Source of the DNA: JAPHSX01 sp041554195
GTDB taxonomy: Bacteria; Pseudomonadota; Gammaproteobacteria; Thiohalomonadales; Thiohalomonadaceae
Assembly (NCBI GenBank): GCA_041554195.1
Contig: JBFFMJ010000001.1
Span: 62,001-126,000, forward strand
DNA length: 64,000 nucleotides
Direction: 5' to 3'
Shown: positions 16,833-24,373 of the stretch, piece after piece
Layout of the letters: each line of letters begins with the position of its first letter
Position numbering within the stretch: position 1 is the first letter of the stretch
Program-made: the position numbers and the translations under genes
Notes under the pieces: generated by a model
What the model saw: only the letters and a program-made list of their open reading frames with translations
Database searches by the model: none
What the model was told of the DNA's origin: nothing

Positions 16833-17365
16833 TTGCGCCTAAAACAAAAGAACTTGGCATCCTCGCCCGCTGGTATGCCGAGCCACTTAACCATGATGAG
16901 GCACAGGCGCTGCTTTCACTCTGCGTTGAACGTGAACAGCGGCTACTGAAACGCTCAGGCAGACCCACCCTCTCCCCGCTTCTCAAACTCATCGCCCTGC
17001 ACTGGCTGGACGAGCCGACCGAAGCCCACTACCAGCACCTGTTGTCACGGCAGGAAAAATCGGTTCACGCCGAGATCCTTAAACCGCTTATCTACGGACA
17101 ACTGTTGATGAGCCGGCAAAAAAACGGAGCGATAAGTTATCTGGATGAGGCCTTTACGCAGGCACGACTCTTACTACGCCCGGAGGATTACTTTGCCGTA
17201 ATGAAACGACACCAACTACTGAAACAACTTCCACTCGGCGGGAGTGATTCGGCGGGCCTCAGACTCGACGCACTGCTCGCCACGGCAGGGGTTATTGAGC
17301 GGATGAAAGAGGGGAATGGGGAGAGGCCGGGATTTTGGCATGATCCTAATGATACTTATGGGTAG
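16829..17365 (+). CDS. Conserved hypothetical protein coupled to the LysR gene
   Basis: A 178-residue protein that I do not recognise. The start at 16829 has a GCAGGAGG ribosome site inside the end of the LysR gene and an ATGA overlap, which argues it is real and cotranslated. It looks soluble and mostly helical (leucine-rich, e.g. HYQHLLSRQEKSVHAEILKP), with no signal peptide or membrane segment. A helical-repeat fold is possible. No function is proposed. Confidence 0.75.
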   Translation: MIAPKTKELGILARWYAEPLNHDEAQALLSLCVEREQRLLKRSGRPTLSPLLKLIALHWLDEPTEAHYQHLLSRQEKSVHAEILKPLIYGQLLMSRQKNGAISYLDEAFTQARLLLRPEDYFAVMKRHQLLKQLPLGGSDSAGLRLDALLATAGVIERMKEGNGERPGFWHDPNDTYG

Positions 17366-17444
17366 CCGCCGACAGTGGGAACACGACTTACCACTGGCCG
17401 TGTAATGGCTTTTGGTTACTGTGTCCGGACTCGGGCCGCGATAC

Positions 17445-17981
17445 TTAGGCGTCAATGTATTTTTTTCTAATGAAATAAATACCAAGTGCGATAACAGGTG
17501 TAACAATGGCCGATAGCATGCACCATACCCCGAAGTTAAACAGCGAATATTTACGCAGTGCAATTCGAGAATATGAAATAATAAGTTCAGCTAGATCCTC
17601 TTCGAAAGGGTCAATTTCTTTTAAATCAACTGCCGCTTGTTTATGCATAGCCTCAAGGTATTGCTTAGAGTCATAATTCGCGATATCAGCATAGGCCAAA
17701 AGGTTGTCTTCTTCTATTGGGGTATGCACTGACTCTAGCCACGGTATATCGACTTGAGGGATAAACGAGAGTAAACAAAAAACGGCACTCAAGAAAAGAA
17801 ACAACAAGGCTTGATAGATATAAATTACGTACATTTGATTTGAAGCAGAAGCATTCCCAAGTAAACTAATAATTCCAAAGATCGCCGCTCCATTTGCTGC
17901 AATTAACATAGCATTCTTGCTTTCAGCAAAATGCAACCAATCGATCGTCAAGGATAAAGACAACTCTAACTTCTTTTGCAT
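17445..17981 (-). CDS. Three-TM protein resembling Pycsar effectors (PycTM/DUF5706-like)
   Basis: A 178-residue membrane protein. An N-terminal helix with WLHFAESKNAMLIAANGAAI leads into a first hydrophobic segment (about 25-42). A second follows at about 50-72 (YIYQALLFLFLSAVFCLLSF), then about 75 polar residues, then a C-terminal TM (about 150-172) and KKYIDA. The N-terminal helix plus paired TMs and late third TM is the layout I associate with the Pycsar effector TM family, in which cyclic UMP/CMP triggers membrane damage. The gene is AT-richer than its neighbours and no nucleotide cyclase gene is nearby, so it looks like an orphan. Family assignment is from pattern only. Confidence 0.6.
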   Translation of the reverse strand: MQKKLELSLSLTIDWLHFAESKNAMLIAANGAAIFGIISLLGNASASNQMYVIYIYQALLFLFLSAVFCLLSFIPQVDIPWLESVHTPIEEDNLLAYADIANYDSKQYLEAMHKQAAVDLKEIDPFEEDLAELIISYSRIALRKYSLFNFGVWCMLSAIVTPVIALGIYFIRKKYIDA

Positions 17982-18301
17982 CTATTTTATTTCCATTTTT
18001 TTAGTTACTCATTCCTACGCTCCCGCGAGGGAAACCATACATGCCCTTACAACTTTATTGCAGTATCCCACATTCAATGCCAGATTAGTCTTGAAGGCGG
18101 GATCGTAATAGACAAATCTAACTAATATGAATGTGGCACGGAAAGGCCCTGAATTTGTTCATCTATTCGCCGACATTAAGTCTTATGCAGATGCTGCTAC
18201 TGACAACCCTATACGCCCATATTCAAGTATGTGAAATAGGTATACTGTCCCCGGAATTGCGGAATTGGCGCGCCAACAGGGCTGGTGTGGCAATAAGCCT
18301 G
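17982..18301. other. Intergenic region without a supported gene
   Basis: About 320 bases between two minus-strand genes, AT-richer than average. The only short open frames run into or across nsrR on the other strand. No RNA gene, clear terminator or repeat was seen. Confidence 0.6.
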
Positions 18302-18751
18302 TTATGCGACCACTTCCCCCTTAATGGCCAGCAGCTTGTCCAGGGCAGCGGGATTGGTAACCAGATCTGCCACACAGTATTTGCCCAACACCTGATAAAA
18401 CGCCTCCTGGGCCTCACGCAGAATCCCGCTCAGGCGACAGGCCGGGGTGATCTTGCAGTGGTTCGCCGTGGGCGTAAAACACTCAACCAGCGTGCTGTTC
18501 TTTTCCGTATCTCTAACCAGGGTGCCGAGGTTGATATCCGCCGCACTGGTGGCGAGCCTTATTCCGCCCCCCTTACCGCGCAACGTCTCAATATACCCCT
18601 GCTGACCTAAATAGTGGATGACCTTGGTGAGGTGGTTGCGTGAGATCTCATAGCGCTGCGCCAGCTCTGCGACCGTGGTCAACTCATCGGGATGCAGCGC
18701 CAGGTAGATCAAAACCCGGATGGTGTAATCCGTAAATGTCATCAGGCGCAT
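18302..18751 (-). CDS. nsrR: NsrR-type Rrf2 family nitric-oxide-sensing repressor
   Basis: A 149-residue Rrf2 regulator. It starts MRLMTFTDYTIRVLIYLALH; the DNA-binding part includes ISRNHLTKVIHYLGQQGYIE. Three cysteines follow in VECFTPTANHCKITPACRL, spaced C-x7-C-x5-C. NsrR of enterobacteria has a similar trio (C-x4-C-x5-C) binding an Fe-S cluster that NO destroys, releasing repression. ITPACRL is essentially the same as in that family. It is divergent from the hemerythrin gene, with NsrR-like sites between them, so autoregulation and control of that cluster are likely. Confidence 0.9.
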   Translation of the reverse strand: MRLMTFTDYTIRVLIYLALHPDELTTVAELAQRYEISRNHLTKVIHYLGQQGYIETLRGKGGGIRLATSAADINLGTLVRDTEKNSTLVECFTPTANHCKITPACRLSGILREAQEAFYQVLGKYCVADLVTNPAALDKLLAIKGEVVA

Positions 18752-18764
18752 TCTGCCCCCTTAT

Positions 18765-18787
18765 AATATGTATATCATATGTTGATT
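18765..18787. promoter_or_regulatory. Possible half-conserved NsrR site upstream of nsrR
   Basis: AATATGTATAT at 18765-18775 matches 9 of 11 bases of the NsrR half-site AAGATGYATTT, but the facing half is poor. It lies 14-36 bases before the nsrR start, where an autoregulatory site would be expected. Confidence 0.35.
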
Positions 18788-18811
18788 ATCGACCAATCCC
18801 GTGCTAGATTA

Positions 18812-18834
18812 AAGATGTATTTAATATACATGTA
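18812..18834. promoter_or_regulatory. Predicted NsrR operator
   Basis: AAGATGTATTT (18812-18822) matches the NsrR half-site AAGATGYATTT in all 11 positions. After a one-base centre, ATATACATGTA matches the inverted half in about 8 of 11. It lies in the nsrR/hemerythrin divergent region. The match is by eye to the enterobacterial consensus. Confidence 0.65.
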
Positions 18835-18928
18835 TTGCAAGACAACGGAAAATAGTCATCGAGGCAGAGACGGAGCCCGCCACGAAACCGGCATACAACA
18901 ACCGGTACGGTGGCCCACATCCACATCG

Positions 18929-18942
18929 TTGATACGGATCAA
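18929..18942. promoter_or_regulatory. Perfect FNR/DNR-type box upstream of the hemerythrin gene
   Basis: TTGATACGGATCAA fits the FNR/ANR/DNR consensus TTGATNNNNATCAA at every position. It is centred about 116 bases before the hemerythrin start, so a class II promoter would begin near 18977. Control by the Dnr-like regulator encoded at 22237 or by an FNR homologue is likely. Confidence 0.8.
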
Positions 18943-19051
18943 TACAGTACCCTTGCAGAAAGGCAGAGGTGGCATCAAATGAGTATGTTCTGCAGCGCAT
19001 TGTCACCGCAACCGCGCATCACGAGGTGGTAAACGAGCGAGGAGACCCGCG

Positions 19052-19525
19052 ATGAAAAGAGAACACTATCTAAGAGCCCTCTCTTCTGAGCACCACCAGG
19101 CCCTTGGCCTTGCGCGCGAGATCGCCAAAGGGGGGACAGAAGCGACAAACCTGCCGGCCCTGCGCAACAAGGTCAGTTCGGTATTCACAGCCGAACTCGC
19201 ACCTCACTTCGCGTTCGAGGAGCAGGTGATTCTTCCGGAGCTTGCTCGTCTGGGGGAGACAGAACTGGTGGTCCAGACCCTGATGGAGCATCGGCAATTA
19301 CGTGCGCTTGTCGCTCGATTGGATGAGAAAGGTGCCCTGAATGGATTCGCGCAGCTGCTAACGGCACATGTGCGCTTTGAAGAGCGCACCTTATTTTCTG
19401 TATGTCAGGAGAGATTCGACGCTCACGCCATCACTGCCATTGAAATGAAAGCAACGCGATATTCATCGCCTAGTACGAATCTGTCACCGGCAGGACCGCA
19501 TAATGCAGGTTCGCGCCATGGGTGA
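19052..19525 (+). CDS. Hemerythrin-domain protein, probable NO-stress function
   Basis: A 157-residue HHE/hemerythrin-domain protein. Candidate diiron ligands are spread as in the family: EHHQAL near residue 14, PHFAFEEQVILPEL near 50, MEHRQL near 75 and AHVRFEERTLF near 108. The last 30 residues are unstructured and His/Ser-rich. Similar proteins in NsrR regulons bind O2 or NO or help repair damaged Fe-S clusters, though this is shorter than YtfE/RIC and lacks its N-terminal domain. A GAGGAG lies upstream of the ATG. It is the first gene of a four-gene plus-strand run behind NsrR and DNR-type sites. Confidence 0.85.
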   Translation: MKREHYLRALSSEHHQALGLAREIAKGGTEATNLPALRNKVSSVFTAELAPHFAFEEQVILPELARLGETELVVQTLMEHRQLRALVARLDEKGALNGFAQLLTAHVRFEERTLFSVCQERFDAHAITAIEMKATRYSSPSTNLSPAGPHNAGSRHG

Positions 19526-19556
19526 GAGACACACCGATCTGTAGAGGAGAGTACAC

Positions 19557-20021
19557 ATGAAGATTTCGACCTGCCTTGTTGTCCTGCTTGCGCTCACCGC
19601 AGCACCGCCCCTGATTGCCGCCGAAGATCACAGCCAACACCAGACGCATCAAGGGCAACTGTCCCTCGATCACGGGGCCAAGTGGCTCACCGATGAGCCG
19701 TTGCGTGCCGGTATGGAGCAGGTACGCAGCGCCATGGCCGTTAACCTCGAACGCATCCACCGCGCGGAGCAAACCACGGCCGAGTATTCTGCCCTGGCAA
19801 CAATAATCCGTCAGCAGGTCACCACCATTGTTGCTCAGTGCAAGCTTAAGCCTGAGGCCGATGCCAATCTGCACATAGTCATTACCGACCTTCTCTCGGG
19901 CGCTGATGCCATGCAGCGCAAAGGTGGCGCAGACCCGACCAGTGGCGCCCACCGCGTCATCGAGGCCATGAATGCCTACGGCGCGCATTTCGACCATCCG
20001 GGCTGGCGCAACTTACCGTAA
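19557..20021 (+). CDS. Small secreted/periplasmic protein of the NO-response cluster
   Basis: A 154-residue protein with a clear signal peptide (MKISTCLVVLLALTAAPPLI, cleavage expected near AA-EDHS). A His-rich stretch (DHSQHQTHQGQ) follows, then a helical domain with TIIRQQVTTIVAQCKLKPEA. It resembles proteins labelled DnrO-like next to NO-stress genes in denitrifiers, but I cannot confirm this. GAGGAG precedes the ATG. The His-rich N-terminus suggests metal binding in the periplasm; function unknown. Confidence 0.75.
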   Translation: MKISTCLVVLLALTAAPPLIAAEDHSQHQTHQGQLSLDHGAKWLTDEPLRAGMEQVRSAMAVNLERIHRAEQTTAEYSALATIIRQQVTTIVAQCKLKPEADANLHIVITDLLSGADAMQRKGGADPTSGAHRVIEAMNAYGAHFDHPGWRNLP

Positions 20022-20061
20022 TTAATTTCATCCCAGCCACCACAATTAGGAGCTAACTAGC

Positions 20062-20337
20062 ATGAATCATTCTCCACACCTTCATCTCTTACCCGATCAG
20101 CTCTACGTGTTTGATGCACGTGGTGTTGCCAAACGATTTCGTCACGCGGCTATCTTCGGCGCGCTGGATACCCTGGTCCCGGGCGAAACCATGCAGTTTT
20201 TCAACGACCATGACCCGTTGCCACTGCTTGAACAACTGCAGCAGCGCTATGGTTCTGCCGTTTCCATCAACTACGTTCAGCGTGAGCCGGGTCAGATCGT
20301 GATCAATTTCAAGCGGGAGCCTGACTCACAGACCTAG
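20062..20337 (+). CDS. DUF2249 (SirA-like fold) protein
   Basis: A 91-residue DUF2249 protein with the family core: DTLVPGETMQFFNDHDPLPLL followed by the end strand PGQIVINFKRE. Such proteins recur beside hemerythrins and NO reductase accessory genes in denitrifiers; the molecular role is unknown. AGGAGC lies 10 bases before the ATG, and the next gene starts 6 bases after its stop. Confidence 0.85.
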   Translation: MNHSPHLHLLPDQLYVFDARGVAKRFRHAAIFGALDTLVPGETMQFFNDHDPLPLLEQLQQRYGSAVSINYVQREPGQIVINFKREPDSQT

Positions 20338-20343
20338 CTGCGG

Positions 20344-21462
20344 ATGTTATTCCCCCTCGTCTTGCTCGCCCTGGCCTCGTTTGCCGGGGCCATCCTCCTT
20401 TATGCCTCGGCTTTCCCCACTCCAGTCCCCGTTCACCTGGCGCTGGCAAGTGGTGCCATGCCACTCATTACTGGTGCCATGATCCACTTTGTCCCGGTAC
20501 TCACTCGAAGTGGCCAGCGTATGGGTGGGATTCAGTCGCTGCCATGGCTGCTGCTGCTGGCAGGCGCGCTGGCCGTTACCTCATTTATTTTTCCATCTGC
20601 CCCACCTATCGTGCGCATCACGGCAGCGCTTATCGGCATCACCGCTGTGGCGGCACTGGCATGGTGGACGTTTCATCTATCCCGCAATAGCCTGGGTGGA
20701 GCACACCCCGGGGTATACTGGTACCTGGCAGCAATGATCTGCCTGCTGCTTGGACTGCTAACCGTGCTATTGATGCAGCTATGGCCATCCCAGTACCTGG
20801 CGCTACGCCGTTTTCACCTTCACCTCAACACGCTTGGCTTCATCGCTATCACTGCCGTGGGAACGCTGCAGGTGTTACTGCCTACCGCCCTTGGTCAACC
20901 AGACATGCACGCCACGCAACGTCTACGCAAAGACCTTAAATGGGTAGTCATAGGCACTATTCTGATAGCCACAGGCGCGGCCTGGGTAAGGCCCCTCATC
21001 TGGCCGGGACTGCTGTGCTGGCTGTGGCCACTTGTTCGGCTAGGCATCTCCTGGGTGACGCTCTATCGAAAGTCATCACAGCACTGGAATGCTAACGCCA
21101 CAGCGATTGCCGGTGCCCTTCCCGGATTGTTGGTCGTCCTCCTATTCGGTGCTGCACATGCCAGCAACCTGGTCCCTACCAGACATGCCAGTTTGTCCTA
21201 TCTGTTTGCCTTTCTGTTACCACTGGTTACCGGCGCGGCAAGCTACCTGATACCACTCTGGCTGCGGCCCGGTGTACAAACGGAATGGCACATGCGAACA
21301 CGCCACCACCTCGCACGATACAGCCATCTTCGTCTGGCCCTGTTCCTCGCTGCAGCATCGTTCATCACCCTGGGGTATGTAGAATGGGGCTGGCCCTTGG
21401 CGGCTATCGCTCTGGCACTTTTTTTCGTGCAGTTACGAGTACTCGCAAGAGGACTGCCGTAA
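20344..21462 (+). CDS. Polytopic NnrS-like membrane protein
   Basis: A 372-residue protein with about ten to twelve hydrophobic helices and short loops. Conserved-looking His residues sit at helix ends (PVHLALASGAMPLITGAMIH; RRFHLHLNTLGFIAITAVG). This pattern and its place at the end of a hemerythrin-DUF2249 run suggest an NnrS-related or haem-copper-like protein of nitrosative stress tolerance. The exact family is uncertain. It is the last gene of the plus-strand run. Confidence 0.65.
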   Translation: MLFPLVLLALASFAGAILLYASAFPTPVPVHLALASGAMPLITGAMIHFVPVLTRSGQRMGGIQSLPWLLLLAGALAVTSFIFPSAPPIVRITAALIGITAVAALAWWTFHLSRNSLGGAHPGVYWYLAAMICLLLGLLTVLLMQLWPSQYLALRRFHLHLNTLGFIAITAVGTLQVLLPTALGQPDMHATQRLRKDLKWVVIGTILIATGAAWVRPLIWPGLLCWLWPLVRLGISWVTLYRKSSQHWNANATAIAGALPGLLVVLLFGAAHASNLVPTRHASLSYLFAFLLPLVTGAASYLIPLWLRPGVQTEWHMRTRHHLARYSHLRLALFLAAASFITLGYVEWGWPLAAIALALFFVQLRVLARGLP

Positions 21463-22236
21463 AAGGCAGCCCCCAAGAAGCACAGTAACGGGATATTTCT
21501 GTTTTAAGGGCGGGTAAAAAATTGATGACACACCCTCCCCCTTCATTTATGAATGTCCGTCAAGCCGTGACATAAAGATACTTTTCCCGGTATGCGACCG
21601 AATCCAAAGCGGATGGTTGGCTTTGAACATGCCTGTTATTTTCACTCATTGCAGACATCAATATCAGTTCAATCACATCATCCCATATCCTGCCGTGCAA
21701 CCCAGTCCGAACATCAAAGCCCATATAATTTCACGCGGATTTTGCTGCTTGCTACATCGCCCCACGATAACTACGCAATCAAGACTGACCCTGAGTAAAC
21801 CCCGCGTATCTTCTCGTAAAGTCAGTGCGTTATTCCCAATCATCAGCTTGAGTAAAAACACGCACGATGTTTTTTGAATTCAAGCGGTTTCTGCACCATT
21901 GACCTGTTCCGGGAAGTAATTCTACACCAGGGTTGGCTGTTGCGGATATTGTCAGGGTGGCGTCTGGCTGATGCCCCACCGGCACGGCTGAGGACGCTCA
22001 CACAGCCTATTCCCGTCTCGCTTGATGTAGATCATGTATTTTCGGGGGCGGAGTGTGTTTTTCTACCTCCAATATTCCCCTCCCCGGCAGCTTTGTAGCT
22101 CCAACACTTGATGTCCAGTGAGATGGCCCTCTCTGTGGCGGTATAGAGTCGTATATCTGGCAACCGTCTTGTGGCTCCGCCGTGACTACACGCTGCGGTT
22201 TGATGCGGTTTAAGGTGTACAAAGGTGGTGTGACAG
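21463..22236. other. Long intergenic region before the Dnr-like regulator
   Basis: About 770 bases with no convincing gene; the short open frames have no ribosome site or protein-like composition. It contains one FNR/DNR-type box (22022-22035). No tRNA, repeat or strong terminator was seen. Confidence 0.6.
22022..22035. promoter_or_regulatory. FNR/DNR-type box upstream of the Dnr-like regulator
   Basis: TTGATGTAGATCAT matches TTGATNNNNATCAA in 9 of 10 fixed positions. It is about 208 bases upstream of the regulator start, which would imply a long leader. It may mediate control by FNR or autoregulation. Confidence 0.55.
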
Positions 22237-22959
22237 ATGAATGATATGGAGCTGGCGCTGCGAAGGTCGCCATTGTTCTGCGACCTTTCGTCAGGCGTGT
22301 TGAGTGAAATACTGAGCGAGGCCTCGTCCGAATATTTCAGCCCAGGTGACTACCTGTTCACTATAGGCGGAATCCCCGATCGCCTGTTTGTGCTGGTCGA
22401 CGGTTCAGTGAAAATGGTGGCAGGCGCTCACAACAAGAATGAAACGGTAATCGAGCTGCTGCAGCCAGCGGACAGCTTTCTCATTGCTGCGGTGATGACC
22501 AATAAGCCCTACTTGATGTCGGCACAGGCGATTGGCACGGTGCATGTGTTGACGATCCCGGCACAGGCATTGCGCCAGCATGTCGTGAGCGAACCACAAC
22601 TTGCCCTCACCTTAATCGCCTCGCTGGCAAATCAATGTCGCCAGATGGTGCGGGATGTCAAAGACCTGCGCCTGCGCACTTCGTTCCAGCGGCTGGGTGT
22701 CTACCTTCTCGAACAGGCAGACAAGGCTTCCGGCAGAGCGACGATAGTACTACCGCATGTAAAAAAACTGATCGCATCCCGCTTGAATATGACACCGGAA
22801 AACCTCTCACGCGCAATACATTCGCTGCAGGAATACGGCGTCGAAGTGGTGGAGGATGAGGTGAGGTTGCATGATATCGCGGCGTTGCGCCGTTTTTGTA
22901 AGGTGGAGACAATCCTCGGCGAGTTGGATGATGAGTTCGTGGTGCTGACTGAACGCTGA
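22237..22959 (+). CDS. Crp/Fnr-family regulator, Dnr-like
   Basis: A 240-residue Crp/Fnr protein. The cyclic-nucleotide-binding-like fold (SPGDYLFTIGGIPDRLFVLVDG, about 35-60) is followed by a long dimer helix and a C-terminal winged HTH (LIASRLNMTPENLSRAIHSL, about 180-200). It has no N-terminal Cys cluster, so it is not an O2-sensing FNR. The recognition helix TPENLSRAI resembles that of Dnr (PETFSRIMH), which senses NO through haem and binds TTGAT-N4-ATCAA. Two such boxes lie in this region, one perfect, which supports the assignment. Confidence 0.8.
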   Translation: MNDMELALRRSPLFCDLSSGVLSEILSEASSEYFSPGDYLFTIGGIPDRLFVLVDGSVKMVAGAHNKNETVIELLQPADSFLIAAVMTNKPYLMSAQAIGTVHVLTIPAQALRQHVVSEPQLALTLIASLANQCRQMVRDVKDLRLRTSFQRLGVYLLEQADKASGRATIVLPHVKKLIASRLNMTPENLSRAIHSLQEYGVEVVEDEVRLHDIAALRRFCKVETILGELDDEFVVLTER

Positions 22960-23069
22960 TCAGTGACAGCTGTTGGACACAAGAGACCGATTGACACATC
23001 ATACGGCGGGATTGCCAAAACTGATGTGCGATGATCATGTCGAAGATTGGCCGAGATTGATTCCCTATA

Positions 23070-23094
23070 AGTCATTAGATCATCTTTAATGACT
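23070..23094. terminator. Weak inverted repeat after the Dnr-like gene
   Basis: AGTCATTA (23070-23077) and TAATGACT (23087-23094) form perfect 8-base arms around a 9-base loop, followed by GCTTTTA. It could be a weak terminator for the upstream gene. The AT-rich stem makes this tentative. Confidence 0.35.
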
Positions 23095-23217
23095 GCTTTT
23101 AGACTTATTGCTACCAAAACTGTCCAGCAAGCATAAAGCCCGCACCTAACCGAAATCAGACACCAATTCCGAAAACATCTGGTACTTGCTCTCGGACCAG
23201 AAATTAATCACTACGGC

Positions 23218-24363
23218 TTAACTGCTAGCCCTTGCTGGAACACCAATAAAACGCCAAACAATCACCAACGCCACCACACACATCCCGGCGGCCACGTAGA
23301 AGCTGACATCGCCCCCCATGGCATCCCAGGTATAGCCGCTGTAGAAGGCCCCCAGTGCCCCACCGGCCCCGAAGCTCATGGAGCTGTAGAGTGCCTGCCC
23401 GCGACCGTGGTGGCGACCGGTGAAGAAGTGGTGGAAATAGGCGATGGCCACAGCGTGGAAGAGACCGAAGCTGGCGGCGTGGAACAGTTGGGCGAAGAGC
23501 ACCACGGCGAAATTTTCCGGCAACGCGCCGATGAGCCCCCAACGCATGGCAGTGAGGGCGAAGGCGGCCATCAGCAAATTTTTTAATCCAAAACTTTTCA
23601 CCATGCGGTGCATGATGAGGAAGATCCCTACCTCGGCGATCACCCCCAGCGCCCACAGCTGGCCGATGAGGGTGCGGCTGTAGCCGTAGCCCTCCATGTA
23701 GATGGTGTAGAAGGTGTAGTACGGGCCGTGACTCGCCTGCATCAGGAAGCAGACCACCAGCAGGGCGATCACTTCCGGCCGTTTCAGCACCCCGAAGATC
23801 CCCCCCTGCGCCTCGTGATGCGGAGGTGCCTCCACCTCCGGCACGCTGAGACTGACGCCCCAGATGGTGATGAAGATCATCAGCAGCATCGACGGCAGTA
23901 TGGCGGGGCTGCTCCCCTCCAGCACCAGTCCCAGTGCCGCGACGGCGACGATAAATCCAATCGAACCCCAGATACGAATTTCACTGTATTTATGATGTTC
24001 TGTGCCGAGAAAGCTGAGGGTATTGGCCTCGAACTGCGGCAGCGCAGCGTTCCAGAAAAAGCTGAACAGCAGCATTACCAGCGCTACGCCCCAGTAGCCT
24101 TCGACGAAGAAGATGCCGATAAAGGTGAGGAGCGAGAGCAGTGAGCCGATACGCACGATCCACATGCGATGGCCGGTGTGATCGGCGATCCAGCCCCAGA
24201 TGTTGGGCGAGATGATCTTGGTGGCCATCAGCACCGCCATCAGCTCGCCGATCTGCAACGGGCTGAAGCCGAGGTGTTTGAGGTAGAGGCTCCAGTAGGG
24301 GACGAGGATCCCCAGGCTGGCGAAATAGAAGAGGTAGAAGCCGGAGAGGCGCCAATAGGGCAC
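23218..24363 (-). CDS. MFS transporter, HcaT-like
   Basis: A 381-residue major facilitator protein with 12 predicted helices. The opening MPYWRLSGFYLFYFASLGIL and the loop WGWIADHTGHRMWIVRIG (after TM2) are typical of the HcaT (3-phenylpropionate permease-like) subgroup. The substrate cannot be told from sequence. It starts 10 bases after aroC on the same strand, an arrangement also known in pseudomonads. Confidence 0.88.
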   Translation of the reverse strand: MPYWRLSGFYLFYFASLGILVPYWSLYLKHLGFSPLQIGELMAVLMATKIISPNIWGWIADHTGHRMWIVRIGSLLSLLTFIGIFFVEGYWGVALVMLLFSFFWNAALPQFEANTLSFLGTEHHKYSEIRIWGSIGFIVAVAALGLVLEGSSPAILPSMLLMIFITIWGVSLSVPEVEAPPHHEAQGGIFGVLKRPEVIALLVVCFLMQASHGPYYTFYTIYMEGYGYSRTLIGQLWALGVIAEVGIFLIMHRMVKSFGLKNLLMAAFALTAMRWGLIGALPENFAVVLFAQLFHAASFGLFHAVAIAYFHHFFTGRHHGRGQALYSSMSFGAGGALGAFYSGYTWDAMGGDVSFYVAAGMCVVALVIVWRFIGVPARASS

Positions 24364-24373
24364 GCGCGGTGCC

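Noticed and set aside
18241..18257. TATACTGTCCCCGGAAT string seen near some transposase-related elements
   Set aside because: Single short occurrence with no transposase, inverted repeats or duplication.
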